From contig JBHELO010000010.1 of NCBI GenBank assembly GCA_046263055.1, forward strand, positions 1 to 10,756: DNA of 10,756 nt, written 5' to 3'. This DNA comes from DATAQC01 sp046263055. GTDB taxonomy: Bacteria; Actinomycetota; Acidimicrobiia; Acidimicrobiales; AC-14. The position numbers were made by a program, and so were the translations under genes. A model generated the notes under the pieces. The model did no database searches. It was given only the letters and a program-made list of their open reading frames with translations, and was not told the origin of the DNA. Positions 6,132-10,756 of the stretch are shown here, in pieces. Numbering within the stretch: position 1 is the first letter of the stretch; each line of letters begins with the position of its first letter.

Positions 6132-7202
6132 TTGGGCGGACGCTCGGTGGTGGTCTGCTGCGGGCCGGGCGGGGTGGGCAAGACCACCACCGCGGCGGCG
6201 CTGGCGGTGGAGGGCGCGCGCCGCGGGCGGCGCAGCGTGGTGGTCACCATCGACCCCGCACGGCGCCTGGCCGACGCCCTGGGCGTGGCGTCTCTCTCCG
6301 ACCTGCCCAGCCGGGTGGCCGGCCCCTGGCCCGGGGAGCTGTGGGCGCTGATGCTCGACACCAAGAGCACGTTCGACCACCTGGTGGCCAAGTACGCCCC
6401 CAGTCCCGAGCAGGCCGAGGCCATCCTGGCCAACCGCTTCTACCGCAACGTCGCCGGCGCCCTGTCGGGCACCCAGGAATACATGGCCATGGAGAAGCTC
6501 TACGAGCTGCACGACGATGGTCGCTTCGACCTCGTCGTCGTGGACACCCCGCCCACCCGCAACGCCTTGGACTTCGTGGACGCCCCCCGCCGCCTGACCC
6601 GCCTGCTCGACAACCGCGTCTTCCGGCTGCTCATGCTGCCCACGCGGGCGTCGATCAAGGCCGTGAACCTGGCCACCCAGGCCTTCCTGCGCACGGTCGG
6701 GCGGGTGGTGGGCTCGGAGGTGGTGGCCGACGCAGTGCGCTTCTTCCAGGCCTTCGAGGGCATGGAGGACGGGTTCCGCCAGCGGGCGGCGCGGGTGGAT
6801 GAGCTGCTCACCGACCCTGGCACCGCCTTCCTGCTGGTAGCCGCCCCTCGCCCCGACGTGGTGGCCGAGGCCGAGTTCTTCGCCACCAAGCTGGCCGACG
6901 CCTCCATCGAGGTGGCCGCCCTGGTCGTCAACCGCATGCACCCCCGCTACGGCGGGGAGTGGTCGGAGGTGGACCGTGAGCGGGCCGCCACCCTGGCCGG
7001 CACGCCGCTCGGCCCCCTCTACGAGAACCTGGCCGACCTGCACCAGCTGGCCGACGGTGAGGAGGCCCACGTGGCCCGGCTGGTGGAGCAGGTGGCGCCC
7101 GCGCCCGCCCTGCGGGTCCCGGTGCTGGCGTCCGACGTGCACGACCTGGCCGGCCTGGCCGAGGTGGGCGCCCACCTGTTCGCCCCCGCCGACGAGTGCT
7201 GA
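6132..7202 (+). CDS. ArsA/Get3-like ATPase, second subunit (Lys-less P-loop)
   Basis: A 356-aa partner ATPase of the same family. The P-loop is GPGGVGKTT (11-19): the catalytic lysine K17 is present, but the signature lysine of the deviant Walker A is Pro12. Unlike its neighbour it has the full switch I sequence TIDPARRLADALG (39-51) and switch II VDTPPTRNALDF (137-148). Conserved FYRNVAGALSGTQEYMAMEKLYEL-type sequence lies at about 103-126, and VVNRMHP at 265-271. Lacking what the first subunit has, and the reverse, suggests a heterodimer with composite or unequal active sites. Known homologues of the pair are linked to stress tolerance in mycobacteria; the role here is inferred. I chose TTG 6132 because GGAGG (6122-6126) lies 5 nt upstream. 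TTG 6120 would add four residues but has no ribosome site. Almost certainly co-translated with the first subunit. Confidence 0.93.
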   Translation: MGGRSVVVCCGPGGVGKTTTAAALAVEGARRGRRSVVVTIDPARRLADALGVASLSDLPSRVAGPWPGELWALMLDTKSTFDHLVAKYAPSPEQAEAILANRFYRNVAGALSGTQEYMAMEKLYELHDDGRFDLVVVDTPPTRNALDFVDAPRRLTRLLDNRVFRLLMLPTRASIKAVNLATQAFLRTVGRVVGSEVVADAVRFFQAFEGMEDGFRQRAARVDELLTDPGTAFLLVAAPRPDVVAEAEFFATKLADASIEVAALVVNRMHPRYGGEWSEVDRERAATLAGTPLGPLYENLADLHQLADGEEAHVARLVEQVAPAPALRVPVLASDVHDLAGLAEVGAHLFAPADEC

Positions 7203-7227
7203 CGGGCAGGGCCGGCTCGCGCGTCGG

Positions 7228-7599
7228 TCAGGAGGTGGGGGTGTCCTGGCCGGCGGCCCGGTCGGCGTCCAGCAGCGAGTTGGCGGCCTCGTCCAGCGTG
7301 TCCGCGACCGTGACGATGCGGTCGAAGCCGGTGGTGTGCAGGAGGCGCACGAGCGTGGGCCGGTTGCAGCACACGGCCACGTCGCCCCCCGCCTCCCGGG
7401 CCCGCCGGATGCCGCCGATGAGGGCGCCCAGGCCGGCCGAGTCCACGAACGGCACCTCGGACATGTCGATCAGCAGCTTGGGCTTGTTGGCCAGCTCGCC
7501 CAGGGCGTCGCGGAACTGGCCGACGGTGTACGCATCGAGCTCGCCGACGGGGCGGCAGACGGTGTAGTCGTCGCCCTCCTCCACCTGGATGTTGAGCAC
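7228..7599 (-). CDS. STAS-domain anti-sigma-factor antagonist
   Basis: A 123-aa single STAS domain of the SpoIIAA/RsbV/BldG type. PVGELDAYTVGQFRDAL (17-33) is the first beta strands and helix. LLIDMSEVPFVDSAGLGALIG (42-62) holds the phospho-site, Ser54 in DSAGLG. LLHTTGFDRIVTVADTLDEA follows toward the end. In this family the unphosphorylated antagonist binds an anti-sigma kinase and frees the sigma factor; phosphorylation of the serine by that kinase switches it off. The last 15 residues form a polar tail. Start GTG 7599 has AGGAGG 4 nt upstream (7609-7604 on the minus strand). No kinase, phosphatase or sigma gene is adjacent. It converges on the second ATPase with a 25-bp gap and diverges from the receiver-domain gene. 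A TAGCAT at 7644-7639 could be its -10 box. Confidence 0.93.
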   Translation of the reverse strand: MLNIQVEEGDDYTVCRPVGELDAYTVGQFRDALGELANKPKLLIDMSEVPFVDSAGLGALIGGIRRAREAGGDVAVCCNRPTLVRLLHTTGFDRIVTVADTLDEAANSLLDADRAAGQDTPTS

Positions 7600-7662
7600 C
7601 TCGCCTCCTGGAACAGTCCCGCCCGAATCGCCCAGGGCATGCTACCCGTGCGGGGGGGCGGC

Positions 7663-7668
7663 TACCCT
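7663..7668 (+). promoter_or_regulatory. Candidate -10 element for a leaderless receiver gene
   Basis: TACCCT fits TAnnnT and ends 6 nt before the GTG at 7675, so transcription would start at or next to the start codon. No ribosome-binding site is visible in front of this GTG, which fits a leaderless message. No clear -35 box is seen. Confidence 0.4.
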
Positions 7669-7674
7669 CGGCCG

Positions 7675-8112
7675 GTGACCGACGTCCTGCTGGTGGCCGA
7701 CTCCGAGGCCCTCCGCAACGAGGTCAAGGCGGCGGTGGTGGACGCCACCACCACCGTGCGGGAGGTGACCCGGGGTGACGAGGTGCGGGCCGCGGTCGCC
7801 GACCGCACGCCCGACCTGGTGGTGCTCGACCTCCAGGTCGGCAAGATGGGCGGCATGGCCACCTGCATCGACCTCCACCTGGAGGCGGGCGCCGGGCGCC
7901 TGCCGGCGGTGCCGGTCCTCATGCTCCTCGACCGCCGGGCCGACGTGTTCCTGGCCCGCCGATCGGCGGCCGACGGCTGGGTGGTGAAGCCCCTCGACCC
8001 GCTCCGCCTGGCCCGGGCCGTGCGGGAGCTGTTGGGCGGCGGCCGGTACGAGGACCGGTCCTACGCCCCCGTCACCGTGACGCCGGGACCCTCCGGCGAG
8101 GCCCTCGGGTAA
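7675..8112 (+). CDS. Stand-alone response-regulator receiver-domain protein
   Basis: A 145-aa protein made of one CheY-like receiver and a short polar tail. VTDVLLVADSEALR starts the domain (acidic pocket D9, E11). LVVLDLQVGKMGGM (48-61) carries the likely phospho-acceptor D52. VPVLMLLD (79-86) is strand 4. WVVKPLDP (102-109) has the conserved lysine K105. The usual Thr/Ser switch residue at the end of strand 4 is Leu85 and the following small residue is Asp86, so the normal conformational relay may be altered. There is no DNA-binding or enzymatic output domain, so it probably works by protein contact. GTG 7675 is chosen because it opens directly on the first strand and has a -10-like box 6 nt upstream. 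No histidine kinase is visible. It is divergent from the STAS gene, and tRNA-Pro begins 12 bp after its stop. Confidence 0.86.
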   Translation: MTDVLLVADSEALRNEVKAAVVDATTTVREVTRGDEVRAAVADRTPDLVVLDLQVGKMGGMATCIDLHLEAGAGRLPAVPVLMLLDRRADVFLARRSAADGWVVKPLDPLRLARAVRELLGGGRYEDRSYAPVTVTPGPSGEALG

Positions 8113-8115
8113 CAT
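8110..8115 (+). promoter_or_regulatory. Candidate -10 box for tRNA-Pro
   Basis: TAACAT overlaps the receiver gene's stop codon and lies 9 nt before the tRNA. It fits TAnnnT at the right distance for a start at or just before the tRNA 5' end. A GGGACC 19 nt upstream is a poor -35 match. The tRNA may instead be read through from the receiver gene. Confidence 0.25.
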
Positions 8116-8124
8116 CGGCCCCAC

Positions 8125-8202
8125 CGGGAAGTGGCGCAGCTTGGTTAGCGCGCAGCGTTCGGGACGCTGAGGCCGCGGGTTCGAATCCCGCCTTCCCGAC
8201 CA
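8125..8202 (+). tRNA. tRNA-Pro (anticodon CGG)
   Basis: A full cloverleaf of 78 nt. The acceptor stem CGGGAAG pairs with CTTCCCG. The D-arm contains TTGGTTAGC. The anticodon stem CAGCG/CGCTG encloses the loop TTCGGGA with anticodon CGG, reading the proline codon CCG. The T-arm is GCGGG-TTCGAAT-CCCGC. The discriminator base is A, and CCA is encoded in the DNA (8200-8202). CCG is common in this GC-rich genome, so this tRNA is likely important. Its 3' end looks to have served as an integration target, because an integrase fragment follows about 110 bp downstream in the same orientation. Confidence 0.98.
8178..8202 (+). other. Putative attachment site at the tRNA-Pro 3' end
   Basis: Tyrosine integrases commonly recombine at the T-arm and acceptor end of tRNA genes, leaving the tRNA intact. 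An integrase N-terminus downstream on the same strand, followed by compositionally different DNA, fits that pattern. I found no second copy of this segment between 8203 and 10756, so the other attachment site is either outside the window or lost. The exact core is not determined. Confidence 0.35.
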
Positions 8203-8213
8203 GGCAAAGGTGC

Positions 8214-8246
8214 TGGTAGGGGCCCCTGCAGAGTGGGGGCCCACCA
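8214..8246 (+). terminator. Strong GC-rich hairpin downstream of tRNA-Pro
   Basis: TGGT (8214-8217) pairs with ACCA (8243-8246), and GGGCCCC (8220-8226) pairs with GGGGCCC (8236-8242). This gives an 11-bp stem with a 2-nt bulge (AG) and a 9-nt loop. It starts 11 nt after the tRNA CCA, a typical place for a tRNA terminator, though no T-run follows. It could equally be part of the integrated element's end. Confidence 0.45.
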
Positions 8247-8311
8247 TCACTCGGACGGGGGCAGACCACAGATAGACCACATCCGACGGCTGACCGGCGG
8301 AGGCTGCCGCG

Positions 8312-8590
8312 GTGGCATCCCTGCGGCAAAAGCGGAGCGGGCGGTGGGAGGCGCGCTACCGGGATCGGTTCGGGCTCCAGCACGCTCGGACCTTCGACAC
8401 GAAGACCCTCGCTCGCCGGTGGGTGGCGGACACGGAGACCGATGTCCGCCGGGGGGATTGGGTCGACCCAGGACTGAGCCGTGCGGCCCCGGACGACGGT
8501 GACCGGACCCCGATCGAGCGCGTTACGGATCAGTTATCGCGCGCTGACAGTCGGGGCGCGCGTCATCGGCGACCGGTCAAAGCTGGCTGA
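8312..8590 (+). pseudogene. Tyrosine-type phage integrase, N-terminal remnant
   Basis: The first 53 or so residues match the arm-DNA-binding domain found at the start of many actinobacterial integrases: MASLRQKRSGRWEARYRD, then HARTFDTKTLARRWVADTE, then RRGDWVDP. After DWVDP the family would continue into the core-binding and catalytic domains. Here the reading becomes unrelated (GLSRAAPDDGDRTPIERV...) and stops at residue 92, with no catalytic Arg, His or Tyr. Start GTG 8312 has GGAGG 8 nt upstream (8299-8303), so the 5' end is intact and the break is a deletion or rearrangement near 8470. Its end overlaps the end of the convergent beta-propeller gene by 14 bp. It marks an old element inserted at tRNA-Pro. 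A separate functional small DNA-binding protein is possible but less likely. Confidence 0.75.
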
Positions 8591-10756
8591 CGGGAACGGC
8601 CCAGAGCCCGCGGCCGTGGGTGGCGGCAACGACCGTCGGCGGGTGGGTGGCGTCTGCCGGCGTCACGTGCAGGTCGGCGACGATCACGTTGGGCAGCGAG
8701 CCTGCGGCCGAGGGTGTCGGTCCCACTCGCTTCCACGTCCCGCCCGCGGTGGTCGACTCGAACACGCCCACGTCGGTGGCCACCACCAGGTGGCTGCCGA
8801 CGAGAAGGATGTCCGAGGCGGGGGCGTCGACCAGGTCGCCGGAGATGTCAAGCCAGTTCTGACCGCCGTCGTGTGTCTCGTACACGTGGCCCACGCCCGG
8901 GTTCCCGTCCACCGGGCCGATCATCCAGTGGCGGGCGTATCCGGACAAGCTGAGGTAGGCGTGCGTGGCGTCCGCCGGGTCGACGGCGAAGCCACTGATG
9001 TAGCGGTCGGGGACGCCGCTGAGAGCGATCGGCGCCCAAGCGCCACTGTCGGTCTTGGCGATGGCGCCCCGCTTGAACCCGGTCTCCGACACATAGCCCG
9101 GCCAGCAGGGGCCGCACCAGGCCGCGTAGCCCATGCCGCCGCTGACGCTCACCGCGGTGATCGAGTGTCCGACGCCGGTGTCGGCCAACTTGGTCCAGTC
9201 GGCGGCACGGGTGTCGAAGCCCTTGGCGCTCTTCCAGAGGAACTCGCCCCCGGCGTAGATGTCGCTGCCTACCGCGGTGTCCGCCACGACGGGCCCGATG
9301 AACAACGGGCTCGGGTCGCCCGGGGTGATGTCGGTCCAGGTCCCGCCGCCGTTGGTGCTGACCGCCGGGGTCAGGTCCGTGTACTCGCCGATGACCTTGG
9401 ACGCGTCGGTCGGGTTGACGACCGTCGCTCCCCCGTCGCCGCCGAACGGTTCACTCGCCTCGACGGGACTCTTGAGGGTGCCGCCTTCAACGATGAGCTT
9501 GGCCGTCCCGTTGTCCTGCAGACCGCCCCAGTAGGCCAGCTTGCCCCCGTTCGTCGGGTCGAAGCCCGAGTCCGCGTAATAGAACTGGGTGGTTCCGAGG
9601 GCGGCGTTGTGGTCGGTCCAGCCCCCGCCCGCAGTGTGGACGTCCAGCGAACGAGAGAAGACGCCGCCGTCGTTGCCCACGACTATCTGGCCGTTGGTCA
9701 TCGTCGCCGCATGCTGGTCCGAGTGGGTCGTGTTCGGGCAGCCGCCCCAATCGGCGCGAGAGGCGTCGAAGCACGGCAGGGTGAGGTTCCAGTAGGGCGC
9801 GGCGGTGACCCACTTCCCTCCCCCGTCGGTCGTCTCGTAAACCTCCTCGAGCCCGAGGTAGACGTGGCCGGCGTTGGCGGGGTCAACGAGGAGCCACTGG
9901 TTGTACCAGCCCTGCACGCCGGGCTGGTAGCCGGGCCCGATTTCACCGGGCTTCATCGCCGACCCGGAGTTCTGTAGGACAGAGGGGCTGGCGATCTGGA
10001 CGAAGGGGCCGTCGGTGCTCCCCGTCTTCGAGAGGTAGATGCCCTCCAGCAGCGTGTGTGGTGCCCCGTTCGAGTTGAAGGCGGCGGCGTCCTCGACGAG
10101 CACGTACAGCTTCTTGCCGTCGCTCGAGTAGGCGACCGAGCCCCGGCCCTGGGCCTTCTGCGAGACGTACCCCTTAGGTTGGAGCGGTCCGCTGAAAGAC
10201 TGGCCGCCGTCCTTGGACAGGTAGAGCCCGTTCTTGGGGGAGCCGGCCCGCCACCCTCGCACAGCCAGCATCTCGTTGGTGCCGGGACGGGCGGCGATGT
10301 CGGTCACGCTGTTGAGGACCTCGGCGTTGGTGATCGGGTCGGAGCCGACGCGGTCGTCGCCGATGACCCGCGTCCAAGCAGCCCCGTCGAGACGGTAGAG
10401 ACCCTTGTTCGTGGCCGCGAACAGATGGCCGTTGGCGAACACCATCTTGAAGAAGGCGGCGCCGTCCAGGGTGGCGTCGCCGACGTGAGCCCACGTGCTC
10501 CCGCCGTCCGTCGACGAGAACACGCCCGCTCCCGCATAGGAGTCCAGGTGGACGCCGGCCTCCCCCGTCCCGACGTAGACGGTGTAGCCGCCGCCCGCCG
10601 GCGCGACCGCGATGGCGCCCGTCGCCGTGGTGGGCAAGGCGTCCCCCACCGGCTGCCACGCCTGGAACGCCGGGTAGTCGGTCGCCCGCCAGATGCCACC
10701 CCCGGCGCCGGTGGCGAACAGCGTGTGGCCGTCGGGGGAGGCGGCGACGCCGGTGA
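8577..10756 (-). CDS. BNR/Asp-box repeat beta-propeller protein (C-terminal part; runs off the right edge)
   Basis: About 725 residues are visible, open to the window edge on the 5' side; the GTG at 10649 is internal, since propeller sequence (SPDGHTLFATGAGGGIWRAT) continues upstream. Asp-box motifs repeat along it: SSTDGGSTW (10517-10491), LSKDGGQSF (10220-10194), ETTDGGGKW (9836-9810), STNGGGTW (9359-9336), ETHDGGQNW (8879-8853) and a weaker ESTTAGGTW (8759-8733). GNDGGV (9677-9660) and GGLQDNG (9527-9507) are typical of the sortilin/GH74-like BNR propellers. The chain ends in THGRGLWAVPV, a usual last blade, so the C-terminus is complete. Such proteins are generally secreted and bind or cut polysaccharides or proteins; no substrate can be named. 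The DNA looks less GC-rich at third positions than selAB or the ATPases, and it lies beyond the integrase remnant, suggesting transfer. The signal peptide would be outside the window. Confidence 0.87.
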   Translation of the reverse strand, partial: TGVAASPDGHTLFATGAGGGIWRATDYPAFQAWQPVGDALPTTATGAIAVAPAGGGYTVYVGTGEAGVHLDSYAGAGVFSSTDGGSTWAHVGDATLDGAAFFKMVFANGHLFAATNKGLYRLDGAAWTRVIGDDRVGSDPITNAEVLNSVTDIAARPGTNEMLAVRGWRAGSPKNGLYLSKDGGQSFSGPLQPKGYVSQKAQGRGSVAYSSDGKKLYVLVEDAAAFNSNGAPHTLLEGIYLSKTGSTDGPFVQIASPSVLQNSGSAMKPGEIGPGYQPGVQGWYNQWLLVDPANAGHVYLGLEEVYETTDGGGKWVTAAPYWNLTLPCFDASRADWGGCPNTTHSDQHAATMTNGQIVVGNDGGVFSRSLDVHTAGGGWTDHNAALGTTQFYYADSGFDPTNGGKLAYWGGLQDNGTAKLIVEGGTLKSPVEASEPFGGDGGATVVNPTDASKVIGEYTDLTPAVSTNGGGTWTDITPGDPSPLFIGPVVADTAVGSDIYAGGEFLWKSAKGFDTRAADWTKLADTGVGHSITAVSVSGGMGYAAWCGPCWPGYVSETGFKRGAIAKTDSGAWAPIALSGVPDRYISGFAVDPADATHAYLSLSGYARHWMIGPVDGNPGVGHVYETHDGGQNWLDISGDLVDAPASDILLVGSHLVVATDVGVFESTTAGGTWKRVGPTPSAAGSLPNVIVADLHVTPADATHPPTVVAATHGRGLWAVPVSQL

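Noticed and set aside
5149..7202. Arsenite efflux function for the ArsA-like pair
   Set aside because: No arsB, arsC, arsD or ArsR-type gene is nearby, and the two-subunit arrangement beside WhiB matches the actinobacterial Get3-like pair rather than an arsenic operon.
8203..8311. CRISPR-like or tandem repeat near the tRNA because of repeated GGGCCC
   Set aside because: The repeated GGGCCC blocks are the two arms of one hairpin; there is no regular repeat-spacer pattern.
8588..8590. In-frame TGA at the end of the integrase remnant read as selenocysteine
   Set aside because: The sequence before it is unrelated filler, no SECIS-like hairpin directly follows, and no selenoprotein family matches.
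8481..9977. 498-codon plus-strand open frame opposite the beta-propeller gene
   Set aside because: Composition is Val/Gly/Arg/Asp-rich with no recognisable motif, while the opposite strand encodes clear Asp-box repeats.

Overview
The window is very GC-rich, with strongly G/C-biased third codon positions, frequent GTG/TTG starts, a WhiB-family regulator and a WhiB/ArsA-like gene neighbourhood. Together these point to an actinobacterium. A deep-branching, Acidimicrobiia-like lineage is my guess, not something the sequence proves.

Layout. (1) 1-59: start of a divergent minus-strand gene with a membrane-type N-terminus. (2) 101-3180: selA and selB on the plus strand, the enzyme and the dedicated elongation factor for selenocysteine insertion; selC and selD are not in the window. 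(3) 3181-3407: a gene-free gap with three hairpins and a 21-bp direct repeat, lying between convergent selB and whiB. (4) 3408-7202: a minus-strand WhiB-like iron-sulfur regulator and an NfeD-family membrane protein, then, divergently, two ArsA/Get3-like ATPases in tandem. A WhiB gene beside a pair of ArsA-like ATPases is a known actinobacterial neighbourhood (whiB4 with Rv3679-Rv3680; wblA with SCO3578-SCO3577). Here an NfeD gene lies between them. (5) 7228-8112: a STAS anti-sigma-factor antagonist (minus) and a stand-alone receiver-domain protein (plus), divergently transcribed. (6) 8125-8202: tRNA-Pro(CGG) with encoded CCA, followed by a strong hairpin and an integrase N-terminal remnant, the usual footprint of an element integrated into a tRNA 3' end. 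(7) 8577-10756: a long minus-strand BNR/Asp-box beta-propeller protein, open at the right edge, in sequence that looks less GC-rich than the rest.

How the genes work together. SelA converts Ser-tRNA(Sec) to Sec-tRNA(Sec), and SelB carries it to UGA codons. The two ATPases look like a heterodimer: one has the Lys-containing deviant Walker A, the other has the canonical switch I sequence. The NfeD-like protein has the family's membrane and OB-fold parts, but its protease domain appears to have lost both catalytic residues. The STAS and receiver proteins are signalling parts whose partners are not visible here.

I see no clear new defence or mobile system. The points most worth checking are the NfeD pseudo-protease beside the ATPase pair, a changed guanine-recognition motif in SelB, and the degraded island at tRNA-Pro.
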